IMG/VR virus record: IMGVR_UViG_3300020178_000191
Coordinates: 1 to 59,062 of that record
Strand: one strand, 5' to 3'
DNA: 59,062 nucleotides
Source of the DNA: a virus
Of this stretch, positions 31,229-38,300 are shown piece after piece; position 1 is the first letter of the stretch; each line of letters begins with the position of its first letter. The position numbers and the translations under genes are program-made. The notes under the pieces are model-generated. The model saw only the letters and a program-made list of their open reading frames with translations, made no database searches and was not told the DNA's origin.

Positions 31229-31675
31229 TTACTTAATATTAATTGTTCTTGGTTTTTTAGACTCTGGAACAATTCTTTCTAAAGACACTTTTAAAAGACC
31301 ATCTTTTAATTCAGCGCCTTTAACTTCAACATCATCAGCGATTGTAAAAGATTTAGAGAAATATCTTTTAGCGATACCTTTATGGATTACTCCATCCTCG
31401 TCTTTGTCTTTAGTTGCTTCTACAGCTGATTTAATATTTAAGACACCATCTTCCATATTGATTTCAATATCTTTTTTACTGAAACCAGCAAGTGCTAGTT
31501 CAATATTGTAAGTAAAGTTACCTGTCTTTACGATATTGTATGGTGGATAGTTATATCTAACCATTTCGTTGAAATTATGGTCGTCCATCATTCTTTCAAA
31601 GTGGTCGAACACGTTATCAAACCCAACGGTTACCGGTCTTAATTGATTAAAAATAGAAAGTGCTTTATTAGTCAT
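31229..31675 (-). CDS. hsp20: small heat-shock protein (Hsp20/IbpA-like)
   Basis: 148 residues. The alpha-crystallin domain covers about residues 40-140 (YNIVKTGNFTYNIELALAGFSKKDIEINMEDGVLNIKS; GIAKRYFSKSFTIADDVEVKGAELKDGLLKVSLERIVPE), with the closing I-x-I motif TINIK. It would hold unfolding proteins in the cytoplasm during infection, for example capsid proteins made in large amounts. It has a GGAGG ribosome-binding site, a 5' leader with a hairpin, an RpoH-like promoter and a T4 late box upstream, and an intrinsic terminator downstream. Confidence 0.93.
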   Translation of the reverse strand: MTNKALSIFNQLRPVTVGFDNVFDHFERMMDDHNFNEMVRYNYPPYNIVKTGNFTYNIELALAGFSKKDIEINMEDGVLNIKSAVEATKDKDEDGVIHKGIAKRYFSKSFTIADDVEVKGAELKDGLLKVSLERIVPESKKPRTINIK

Positions 31676-31705
31676 ATTTTCCTCCTTATTAAAGCAAGTT
31701 AATTT

Positions 31706-31727
31706 AAGAGCCCATTATGGCGCTCTT
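31706..31727 (-). promoter_or_regulatory. 5' leader hairpin of hsp20
   Basis: AAGAGC pairs with GCTCTT, with further C-G pairs inside and one bulged G. It begins at about the start predicted from the RpoH-like promoter, so it may be the extreme 5' end of that transcript. It does not cover the ribosome-binding site. Confidence 0.45.
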
Positions 31728-31734
31728 GTTATTA

Positions 31735-31762
31735 ATATAAGTATGAATTTCTACCTTTCAAG
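31735..31762 (-). promoter_or_regulatory. alphaproteobacterial RpoH-like promoter for hsp20
   Basis: Minus strand: CTTG (31759-31762), 17 bp, CTTATAT (31735-31741). This matches the alphaproteobacterial RpoH pattern CTTG-N17/18-CYTATNT as I know it. The position in front of a heat-shock gene supports it. Confidence 0.5.
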
Positions 31763-31787
31763 TGGTCAAAAATGTCACACTCAATAT

Positions 31788-31795
31788 TATTTATA
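31788..31795 (-). promoter_or_regulatory. T4-type late promoter TATAAATA upstream of hsp20
   Basis: An exact TATAAATA on the minus strand, 113 bases upstream of hsp20 and just after a 9-bp hairpin. It would give a leader of about 105 bases and allow late expression in addition to the RpoH-like promoter. Confidence 0.6.
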
Positions 31796-31797
31796 AT

Positions 31798-31829
31798 GGT
31801 AGTTTCTTTTATCACGGAGTGAAACTACC
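31798..31829 (-). terminator. 9-bp hairpin between bS21 and hsp20
   Basis: GGTAGTTTC pairs with GAAACTACC around a 14-base loop. It lies between the bS21 3' structure and the late promoter of hsp20. It has no T-run, so it may end or protect the bS21 transcript. Confidence 0.45.
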
Positions 31830-31870
31830 AAACTTCACCGTTTTTGCGACACCGATAAATTTTATCGGGT

Positions 31871-31935
31871 TTTTACGCCGTTAGGACTTACGAGCCGCCT
31901 AACAATAATATATATACATCAACACAGGCGTAAAA
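31871..31935 (-). ncRNA. structured RNA element at the 3' side of bS21
   Basis: On the minus strand a 9-bp outer stem (TTTTACGCC with GGCGTAAAA) encloses 47 bases that contain a 6-bp hairpin (GTTAGG with CCTAAC) abutting the outer stem, so the two could stack. It begins one base after the bS21 stop. A separate hairpin (31852-31868, CCGATA with TATCGG) follows. This region has no gene. The function is unknown: mRNA stability, a small RNA, or a protein-binding site for autoregulation are all possible. Confidence 0.5.
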
Positions 31936-31936
31936 T

Positions 31937-32146
31937 CTAAAAACCTCTTTGTTGTTTTAACTTCTTTTGTTGTTTTTTAAAGTTAGCAATACCTTCTTTT
32001 TTCTTACGTCTTTTTATTTCTGACGGTTTTTCATAGTATTGTTTTGCTTTTAAAATTTTTAACTGGCCATCTTTTTGTACTTTTTTCTTAAGCACTCTCA
32101 TAGCCTGTTCTAAATTACCGTTTCTTACTTGTATAGTTATTGACAA
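31937..32146 (-). CDS. rpsU: ribosomal protein bS21
   Basis: 69 residues. SITIQVRNGNLEQAMRVLKKKVQKDG and YYEKPSEIKRRKKKEGIANFKKQQKKLKQ are a complete bS21. The start is a TTG with a perfect AGGAGGT Shine-Dalgarno 9 bases before it; no ATG is available. bS21 binds the 30S platform next to the anti-Shine-Dalgarno and is the most easily exchanged ribosomal protein, so a phage copy could replace the host protein and bias initiation. Phage bS21 is known in pelagiphages. Structured RNA lies directly upstream and downstream. Confidence 0.93.
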   Translation of the reverse strand: MSITIQVRNGNLEQAMRVLKKKVQKDGQLKILKAKQYYEKPSEIKRRKKKEGIANFKKQQKKLKQQRGF

Positions 32147-32170
32147 AATGTTTTTACCTCCTCTCCTGTA

Positions 32171-32220
32171 AGTGTAGATAAAATGGTGGAGGGCACAACC
32201 CCTCCACCTAGGACTACACT
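32171..32220 (-). promoter_or_regulatory. structured leader in front of bS21
   Basis: A 7-bp outer stem (AGTGTAG/CTACACT) encloses a 9-bp inner stem (GGTGGAGGG/CCCTCCACC) with a 6-base loop; the unpaired 5' side contains TCCTA, which could pair with AGGA of the ribosome-binding site 8 bases downstream. It lies between the CobS-like stop and the bS21 start. It may be a terminator-like end of the cobS transcript or an autoregulatory leader for bS21. No T-run follows, which favours the second. Confidence 0.55.
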
Positions 32221-32233
32221 ATGTGTGATAGAT

Positions 32234-33442
32234 TTAGATAACTTCGTCATCCGACTCACTATCATTGTCATCCGTTTGAGCTTCTACTTCAGCTTTTCTT
32301 TGGTCTTCTATAATGTCTTCGACACTAGCGCCAGAGTCAACTTTTGTATATAACTCAACAAACGAATTTTTTGTATCATCATCAAATCTATTAGTACACA
32401 TTTGAATTGCTTTCATCTTATTGTCAAAGATTGAATACGCTTGTGTAATGTGGACTAATCTTCTGGTAGAGATAATCTCATCAACACCACCATCAAAGTA
32501 GGTTTTTCTAATCACATCTGCCCACGTTGTTAACTTGTCAACGAATTTGGCATCTGATTTACCATAAGACTTTAATGTATTGTTAAGTATCTTTTTTTCA
32601 ATACTAACACTTGGATATTTCTGCTCAAAGGTAATTGGAAATCTTTCCAAAAACGCCTCGTTAAGAACATTGGTACCGATAAACTTACCGTCTTCGGATC
32701 CTTGCCCTTTAGTGTTAGCAGTAGCAATCACATTGAAGCCTTGAGCTGGTTTAACATACTTGTTAATTTTTTTAACAAACACACCAGAACCTTCTAGGAT
32801 TGGTTGTAAACACATAATCTTATTACTTGCTAAGTCAATCTCATCAAGTAGAAGAAGAGCGCCTCTTTCCATCGCTTCAATTACCGGACCGTTTTGCCAT
32901 ACAGTTTGGCCATCTTTAAGTCTGTAACCACCTAATAGATCGTCCTCATCTGTTTCAATTGTAATGTTAACTCTTATTAATTCTTTTTTAGCCTCGGCAC
33001 AAGCTTGAGTAACACCCATAGTTTTACCGTTACCAGACAAACCAGTAATAAACACAGGATAGAACCTGTTAGATTTAATAATTGATTTTAAATCTGGATA
33101 GTTACCAAAACTAACGAACACAGGATCTTTTTTAGGTACGATATTACCTGTCAAAGATGAAACCACATAAGCGGCCTCTTTTTTAGTTTCATTATCAGGG
33201 GTTAATATTTTTTCATTATCAGTATCAGCTTCTTTTACTTTTACTGATTTAGCTTCGCCATCAACTGGCAGTTTAAATAAAGACTTACCAACTTTGTAAT
33301 CTTTATTTTTAATTAACCATTGTGGAGCGTATTTACAACCAAACTTAGCGTTGGCTTCTTTTAACTCTCCTACAGTTAATTGTGATTTGCCAAACTTCTC
33401 TAAAGCGTGTTTAACAAATTCTTGTTGTTTAGTATTTAACAT
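32234..33442 (-). CDS. cobS: MoxR/CobS-like AAA+ ATPase
   Basis: The ATG at 33442 has an AAGGAG site and gives MLNTKQQEFVKHALEKFG, so it is chosen over an ATG eight codons upstream (402 residues). An N-terminal CobS-like region is followed by the AAA+ core: Walker A ITGLSGNGKTMGVT, IETDEDDLLGGYRLKDGQ, Walker B LLLLDEIDLASNKI, sensor-1 VIATANTKGQG, and ERFPITFEQKYP. Homologues are called CobS in cyanophages. It directly follows the VWA/CobT-like gene. MoxR-VWA pairs remodel proteins or insert metal into cofactors; CobN, needed for cobaltochelatase, is not seen here. Confidence 0.88.
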   Translation of the reverse strand: MLNTKQQEFVKHALEKFGKSQLTVGELKEANAKFGCKYAPQWLIKNKDYKVGKSLFKLPVDGEAKSVKVKEADTDNEKILTPDNETKKEAAYVVSSLTGNIVPKKDPVFVSFGNYPDLKSIIKSNRFYPVFITGLSGNGKTMGVTQACAEAKKELIRVNITIETDEDDLLGGYRLKDGQTVWQNGPVIEAMERGALLLLDEIDLASNKIMCLQPILEGSGVFVKKINKYVKPAQGFNVIATANTKGQGSEDGKFIGTNVLNEAFLERFPITFEQKYPSVSIEKKILNNTLKSYGKSDAKFVDKLTTWADVIRKTYFDGGVDEIISTRRLVHITQAYSIFDNKMKAIQMCTNRFDDDTKNSFVELYTKVDSGASVEDIIEDQRKAEVEAQTDDNDSESDDEVI

Positions 33443-33530
33443 AATGTACTCCTTTTTTGTTTTCATTGGTATATCCTATCATAACCATCATAGAAGTCAA
33501 GCCTATAAAAAGCATAGTAAAATCAACCAT
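33429..33530 (-). CDS. possible 33-residue membrane peptide
   Basis: A short frame starts 1 base after the CobT-like stop, with GAGG 9 bases before the ATG. The first 20 residues are hydrophobic (MVDFTMLFIGLTSMMVMIGY), the rest polar. It overlaps the cobS start and contains the early promoter. It may be real and coupled, or chance. Confidence 0.35.
   Translation of the reverse strand: MVDFTMLFIGLTSMMVMIGYTNENKKGVHYVKY
33473..33500 (-). promoter_or_regulatory. sigma-70-type early promoter for cobS-like gene
   Basis: Minus strand: TTGACT (33495-33500), 16 bp, TAGGAT (33473-33478). The TAGGATATAC extension is shared with the promoter at 35849-35877. Confidence 0.6.
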
Positions 33531-33531
33531 T

Positions 33532-35841
33532 TTAAGCAACCTCCTCTATGAATTTGTTTAATAACGATCTGGAAACGATTCGGCCTTTCATTGATTTACT
33601 GAATAACTGTTTAATCTTACCAGCTTTCATACCGTCATTTACTGCTGAAAGGTCAGTATTCTCAACCGCCATTGTTTTACCATTTAATAAAAAGTATCTA
33701 TTGTAACCTGGTTTGTTAACATCAGCTACTTTTTCTTTATTAAATTTATTTTTAAGAGCTTGTAATTTATTGTGTTTATCATTCCAATCTTTGTATTTAC
33801 CGATCATACCTTCTAGTTCCCACATTCTGTTTAATCTTTTAACAACATAGAAACCAATTGTATTAATATTGTACTGAGATTTTAAAACATCTAACAATAA
33901 AGTAGTCATTTGGCCAGAAAAATAATTATCTTCAACTGTATATTGTTTTTTACCCATTGTGATAACTGGCGTACCAGCTGATGTTTTTTCTACACCTAAA
34001 CCTTTTTCAGTATTAACAACTTTTTCAGTACCATAATTTGAATTAGCGCCGCCATCTGTTAATGTAATAAATGTCATTTTTTCAATGTTATATTTCTTTT
34101 TAAACATTGGTACAATTTTATTCATAACAACTAAAGCTTCGTTTAAAGGTGTAGTACCTAACCAAAATTCTTTTGGAATATCAAATCTATCACCTTTGTA
34201 ATAGTAACTATCCATATAGCTTCTGTTAGTGTATCTATCCTCATAATATAAACCCATATGATATAAGTACATTAAAGACTCATCTAAATCAGTTTTTTTC
34301 ATTCTGTGGCTGGCAATATTAATTAGATTAAAATTATCAAATAAACCATCACCGTGTTTTAAATTCCAAGTTTTTGATTTTATATTAATTCTGTTACCTT
34401 TATCATCATAGTCATATGATCTTAATTGTCTATCGCCGTCCATTTCACTAGTAAATAGGTAAACTTCATAAGGTATATTAATTTTTTGGCAGAACCATAC
34501 TAGATTTAAAAGTTGATCAATTGTCTGTTTAATAACATCACACATTGAACCAGACCAATCTAATAACATCATCATACCGTGGTTTTTTTCATTTGGTAAG
34601 ATAGTTAATCTTTTAAAGATGTCGTCACTAAATTTGTAATCTTTTAATTTAAGAGGATCAATAACACCAGTTTTATCTGTACTTGCTCTTTTGTAAGCTG
34701 TAGCAGATTTTTTCATTTCAAATTCTTTAACTAGGTAGTTAACAGTTTTTTTGTTATCGTTTTTAAATTGTTTAAAGTTATCTTTTAACCAATTAATATA
34801 TTCAATTCTTTTATTATGCTCATAAGAATAATATTCATTCTTTTTAAAAGCATATTCTTTCCATTTTTTAACCCAATCTTTGCCTGATACCATAACATTT
34901 TTTAGATTTGGTTCTGGTAAATTAAAGTAAGTATATTTTGTTTTGCCGTCTAATAACTTTTCTTTGTTTTTTTCGTAAGATGAATCTGTAATAGCAACTA
35001 ATTTTTGAGGATCCACACCACCGTCACCACCAGCACCATCAGTATTGTAAGAATTGGCTTCTTTACCATTCTCATCATCTTCAATATTCTCATCTGATTT
35101 GTTTGCTTGTGATTCTTGGTCGCCATCATTACCATTATCGTTGTCTGAATTGTTACTTTCAATATCTGAATTACCATCTTTAGTATTAACATTATTATCT
35201 GAATCTTGCTCATCATCTAAATTGTAGTTTTCAACTAAAGGGTGAGTATCAAAATCTGGCAATTTTTTCATTTGTTCAATTTGATCTTTTTGCCAGTTTA
35301 ACATCTCTTTAGCTAACTTAACAACTTGATTAAAAGTTTTAAGAGCGTCAACTTTAGTTAACCAATTTTTTTCTTCACTTGAAAATTTAAAATTAATTCT
35401 ATTCATTGACTTTGATCTCATATTAATTTTATCAATTAACATCAAATCAGTATTAATATCTTTACCTCTCAAACCAAAGAAGTTTTGTTTTTCCATAATA
35501 TCAAAACCATTAAGATAATTTCTAACTACACCTGGATATTTTTTTTGAATTAACTTGTCAATTCTAGTATCTTCTAAAACATTTACATAAGCTCTTAACT
35601 CATCATCACCTGAAATCTTAGTCCAACCATCTGTTGGTGTAAATAAAGCGTGAGAACATTCGTGTGCTATTAACATATCATAAACATCACCACTTTGTAC
35701 TTTAAAGATTGGTAATGTTAAGATACGATTAACAGTATCAAAACTTGCTGTCTTAACTTGATTATGTTGAATTATAATATTTTCAGTAGCAATCAATTTT
35801 GCTAACTGTGATTTAGTGTCTATGTTTATTTGTGTAGTCAT
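33532..35841 (-). CDS. cobT: CobT-like VWA protein with metallopeptidase-like motif
   Basis: 769 residues. Residues 60-64 are HECSH in LIAHECSHALFTPTDG, a zinc-peptidase-like HExxH motif. A long acidic Asn/Asp-rich linker covers about 215-265. The C-terminal half is a VWA domain with the MIDAS start LLDWSGSMCDVI and KMTFITLTDGGAN, as in CobT. It pairs with the adjacent CobS-like AAA+ ATPase. Such pairs act as a chaperone-like metal-insertion or remodelling machine. The peptidase motif suggests an added proteolytic or regulatory function. It has its own early promoter. Confidence 0.85.
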   Translation of the reverse strand: MTTQINIDTKSQLAKLIATENIIIQHNQVKTASFDTVNRILTLPIFKVQSGDVYDMLIAHECSHALFTPTDGWTKISGDDELRAYVNVLEDTRIDKLIQKKYPGVVRNYLNGFDIMEKQNFFGLRGKDINTDLMLIDKINMRSKSMNRINFKFSSEEKNWLTKVDALKTFNQVVKLAKEMLNWQKDQIEQMKKLPDFDTHPLVENYNLDDEQDSDNNVNTKDGNSDIESNNSDNDNGNDGDQESQANKSDENIEDDENGKEANSYNTDGAGGDGGVDPQKLVAITDSSYEKNKEKLLDGKTKYTYFNLPEPNLKNVMVSGKDWVKKWKEYAFKKNEYYSYEHNKRIEYINWLKDNFKQFKNDNKKTVNYLVKEFEMKKSATAYKRASTDKTGVIDPLKLKDYKFSDDIFKRLTILPNEKNHGMMMLLDWSGSMCDVIKQTIDQLLNLVWFCQKINIPYEVYLFTSEMDGDRQLRSYDYDDKGNRINIKSKTWNLKHGDGLFDNFNLINIASHRMKKTDLDESLMYLYHMGLYYEDRYTNRSYMDSYYYKGDRFDIPKEFWLGTTPLNEALVVMNKIVPMFKKKYNIEKMTFITLTDGGANSNYGTEKVVNTEKGLGVEKTSAGTPVITMGKKQYTVEDNYFSGQMTTLLLDVLKSQYNINTIGFYVVKRLNRMWELEGMIGKYKDWNDKHNKLQALKNKFNKEKVADVNKPGYNRYFLLNGKTMAVENTDLSAVNDGMKAGKIKQLFSKSMKGRIVSRSLLNKFIEEVA

Positions 35842-35848
35842 ACTGTAT

Positions 35849-35877
35849 ATCCTATATTATTTTATTAAAAATGTCAA
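35849..35877 (-). promoter_or_regulatory. sigma-70-type early promoter for cobT-like gene
   Basis: Minus strand: TTGACA (35872-35877), 17 bp, TAGGAT (35849-35854), very close to the CobT-like start (35841). The message would have almost no leader. Confidence 0.65.
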
Positions 35878-35893
35878 GCCTATAAATTTTGTA

Positions 35894-35948
35894 GAAAGCG
35901 GCTAGCAAGAAAGAAAAAAAATGAGAAATAAAACAACTAACCGCTTTC
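35894..35948 (-). ncRNA. hairpin RNA candidate in the intergenic region
   Basis: The 198-base gap between the DruA-like and CobT-like genes holds two promoters. The upstream one is predicted to start at about 35950, at the foot of a 12-bp stem (GAAAGCGGTTAG with CTAGCCGCTTTC, one G-T pair) with a 31-base pyrimidine-rich loop. The transcript would therefore begin directly with this hairpin. It may be a small RNA or a 5' stabilising structure; the downstream end is not clear because no T-run follows. Confidence 0.5.
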
Positions 35949-35956
35949 ATAGGATA

Positions 35957-35985
35957 ATCCTAACGCAAAACGCTTTAAAAGTCAA
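35957..35985 (-). promoter_or_regulatory. sigma-70-type early promoter for the hairpin RNA
   Basis: Minus strand: TTGACT (35980-35985), 17 bp, TAGGAT (35957-35962). The predicted start coincides with the 5' foot of the hairpin at 35894-35948. Confidence 0.65.
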
Positions 35986-36039
35986 GCCATTAAATTTTGT
36001 TGATTTTACTTACTTTTTAAAAGAACAGAACCAGAACAC

Positions 36040-37341
36040 TTATCGGCCTACTTGATTTAGAAAGTGATTCTTACATTCTTCCCAATTCATATAGATTAAT
36101 TCATCATAAAAATGGCTGTCTGTATTATATCTGCCTTGTTCAACCAGTGATTTTACACGTTTTTTAGCGTGTTTTTCTTTCCATACTTTAACTAGTGATT
36201 CGGTACTACTATCAAATCTTTTAACTAAATCTTTCGCCTCTATCTTACCACATAGAAATTCGTTAGTATTTTCATATAATTTTGTAAAGTAGATACCTCT
36301 TTGGTGTTCAGTTCTAATATATTCTTTTGGTATATCTAGTTTTGAATACGTAAAGTTTAGTGATCTATTCTTATGATCTCTTTTTAATGGTTGGCCGTTA
36401 GGTCTTTTGGCTTCGTGCCATTCCCAATACTTTCTAGTATGATTTTTCTTTAACCAAGTCCATATCATATTTCTAACTTTTCTACTAGGTTGAAATGATA
36501 CAGAACCAGTTGTAAAACCCATTCTTTTCCAATATTTTAAACCATCATATTGAGATAGTGTATTGGCCTTTGCCTTACCGTATAAACTAGTAGTTGTTAC
36601 GCCAACTAACTTATCACCATATTTTTCTTCCCATATTCTTTGTACATCATCTGATAAACACAGATACGCTAATAATTTACCACCTGTAAATGAATATCCT
36701 AATGGTTGTGTTGGTACAATAGAAGAACCTATTGCTGTATGATTAATTTTACCCTCAAAGGTTTTAATTTGTCTATCCCAACCTATAAACTTATCACGTG
36801 GTGTTAAATCCATAAAGTCACCTGAAATACAAATGACACCAAGGTATTTGCCTGATCTATTATCTTTTACTATAAAAAATAGTTGTCTACCAATGTTTGA
36901 ATTGTTTTTCATAGTAGATAAGAAAGTTCTTAATGTATTCCACTTTTCTGATAAATCACCTCTCTTTTTAGAACCATCAAATCTTGTTTCTGTATCATCT
37001 GTAAATTCTAATACAGGTTCTAACTTATCAATATCTTCTGGTGATTCTGGAATCCAAATATTATTTTTAACTGTTTTAATAAAGGCCTCTTGTTCAGGAT
37101 TGACAAGGGCAGGTTTATCATCAAAGAAACTATTTGTTTCTGCTGTAGGATATTTTTCGTGTACTTCTATCCATTTCTCGTACAATGTATATTCTTGTAC
37201 GGTCATTTTAGATACAAAGGCTAAATCTTTTTCAACCATTAATTTTAAATGGTTTTGGTCTATATCTTCTACTTTAGATATATCGTTTTTTTCACACCAC
37301 TCTTTGTATTGATTTTCAACAAATTGATCTTCACTACTCAT
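36040..37341 (-). CDS. DruA-like (DUF4338-type) protein, copy 2
   Basis: 433 residues. The core is SSIVPTQPLGYSFTGGKLLAY, LCLSDDVQRIWEEKYGD, TTTSLYGKAKANTLSQYDG and YWKRMGFTTGSVSFQP, the same block as in the gene at 18571-19674, in the same order. The ends of the two proteins differ, so they are distant paralogues rather than a recent duplication. The C-terminus has basic helices (KVWKEKHAKKRVKSLVEQG). It has an early promoter of its own. A nucleic-acid-related role is likely; the family is named for the Druantia defence system. Confidence 0.7.
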   Translation of the reverse strand: MSSEDQFVENQYKEWCEKNDISKVEDIDQNHLKLMVEKDLAFVSKMTVQEYTLYEKWIEVHEKYPTAETNSFFDDKPALVNPEQEAFIKTVKNNIWIPESPEDIDKLEPVLEFTDDTETRFDGSKKRGDLSEKWNTLRTFLSTMKNNSNIGRQLFFIVKDNRSGKYLGVICISGDFMDLTPRDKFIGWDRQIKTFEGKINHTAIGSSIVPTQPLGYSFTGGKLLAYLCLSDDVQRIWEEKYGDKLVGVTTTSLYGKAKANTLSQYDGLKYWKRMGFTTGSVSFQPSRKVRNMIWTWLKKNHTRKYWEWHEAKRPNGQPLKRDHKNRSLNFTYSKLDIPKEYIRTEHQRGIYFTKLYENTNEFLCGKIEAKDLVKRFDSSTESLVKVWKEKHAKKRVKSLVEQGRYNTDSHFYDELIYMNWEECKNHFLNQVGR

Positions 37342-37348
37342 AATATAT

Positions 37349-37377
37349 ACTATATCACAATTATTTTAAAATGTCAA
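37349..37377 (-). promoter_or_regulatory. sigma-70-type early promoter for druA-like copy 2
   Basis: Minus strand: TTGACA (37372-37377), 17 bp, TATAGT (37349-37354), just upstream of the 433-residue gene and overlapping the end of the small gene before it. Confidence 0.7.
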
Positions 37378-37597
37378 CGCTGGCTTCGGTTTCAATTACT
37401 ACACGAGCACCACAAGACAATAAAGGCTTATCATTACCACCATAAACCACAACGGATGGTCCGTTAATAGCCACTTTATGGCAATAAACATTCTTACTAC
37501 CTTGCTTAACCGTAATAACTGGATCATCTGTTCCATTTTTCTTATTACTTCTTATTACGTGCTGGTTTACGTGTATGTACGTTTTTCTTTTTCTCAT
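37361..37597 (-). CDS. small conserved T4-like marine phage protein
   Basis: 78 residues: MRKRKTYIHVNQHVIRSNKK, then DPVITVKQGSKNVYCHKVAINGPSVVVYGG and LSCGARVVIETEA. The IHVNQHVIR...VITVK...CHEV/K...LSCGARV pattern is known from a conserved small protein of cyanophages. It looks like a compact beta-domain with two conserved Cys residues (near 40 and 63). Its start overlaps the previous small gene by 53 bases. Function unknown. Confidence 0.68.
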   Translation of the reverse strand: MRKRKTYIHVNQHVIRSNKKNGTDDPVITVKQGSKNVYCHKVAINGPSVVVYGGNDKPLLSCGARVVIETEASVDILK

Positions 37598-37715
37598 TTA
37601 ATATTCTTCCGTAGTTTGGCCATCCAAATTTATCTGGTGATTCGTCAACATATCTCCAACGAATAACATCTGTCATTGGATTTCTTTCATATATTTTTGG
37701 TCGTTCTTTTGGCAT
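37545..37715 (-). CDS. 56-residue small protein
   Basis: A frame with a good AAGGAG site starts at 37715 and gives MPKERPKIYERNPMTDVIRW, then RYVDESPDKFGWPNYGRILN and a very basic tail. The composition and the ribosome-binding site support a real gene, co-transcribed with peptide deformylase. The end overlaps the next gene in another frame. No family recognised. Confidence 0.6.
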   Translation of the reverse strand: MPKERPKIYERNPMTDVIRWRYVDESPDKFGWPNYGRILNEKKKNVHTRKPARNKK

Positions 37716-37716
37716 A

Positions 37717-38292
37717 TTACTCCTTACTTATTGGTTTTTCAATAATTCTGGCGTCTTTATCTTTCTTTAAAGTATCAATCATTTTTTCAGCCTTTTTATA
37801 AGCTCTATCTAATTTAAATTTAGATACGTGTTCAGTAAATGTTCTACCTAACATATGGTCGTATTCGTGTTGGAATACTCTACTCATCATACCGTCTAAA
37901 TGGCCTTCTTTTAAATCACCATTTTCATCTTCATACTTTACAACAACTTTACGAGGTCTTTTGATATGTAAAAATACAAAAGGAAAAGTTAAACAACCTT
38001 CTTGCATCATTACTTGTTCCTCACTACTTGTTATTATCATAGGATTAAAACAAGTCATTTTTAAACCGTTTTCTATTTGTAAATGGCCACCCATAACAAA
38101 CATATTAAATGGTAAACCTACTTGATTAGCAGATAGACCTATACCACCATATTTTTTCATAGCGTCAAACATCATATCTGATAGTTCTTTTCTATCTTTA
38201 AATCCTTCTTCTTTTAACATATCTTCCTGAAAAGGTGCTATGGCCGTTTGTACTCTTGGATCTGTTGGTGGTATTAATTTCAATTCTTTCAT
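37717..38292 (-). CDS. def: peptide deformylase
   Basis: 191 residues. All three motifs are present: GIGLSANQ (50-57), EGCL (98-101) and QHEYDH (141-146), so the metal ligands Cys100, His142 and His146 and the catalytic Glu143 are intact. It removes the formyl group from nascent proteins. Phage deformylases are common in marine phages; in cyanophages they are thought to support turnover of photosystem proteins, which does not apply to a SAR11-like host. Here a general boost of protein maturation is more likely. Confidence 0.93.
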   Translation of the reverse strand: MKELKLIPPTDPRVQTAIAPFQEDMLKEEGFKDRKELSDMMFDAMKKYGGIGLSANQVGLPFNMFVMGGHLQIENGLKMTCFNPMIITSSEEQVMMQEGCLTFPFVFLHIKRPRKVVVKYEDENGDLKEGHLDGMMSRVFQHEYDHMLGRTFTEHVSKFKLDRAYKKAEKMIDTLKKDKDARIIEKPISKE

Positions 38293-38300
38293 ATTATCTC

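Noticed and set aside
31676-31727. RNA thermometer in the hsp20 leader
   Set aside because: The hairpin does not pair with the AGGAGG site or the start codon, so I see no basis for heat-controlled translation.
31852-31875. Plus-strand terminator-like hairpin followed by TTTTT
   Set aside because: It would end a plus-strand RNA, but no plus-strand -35 box or gene is present upstream; it is more simply one of the hairpins of the minus-strand bS21 3' region.
34998-35216. 72-codon frame inside the CobT-like gene
   Set aside because: It is a frame-shifted reading of the repetitive Asn/Asp linker, rich in Met/Ile only because of that repeat.
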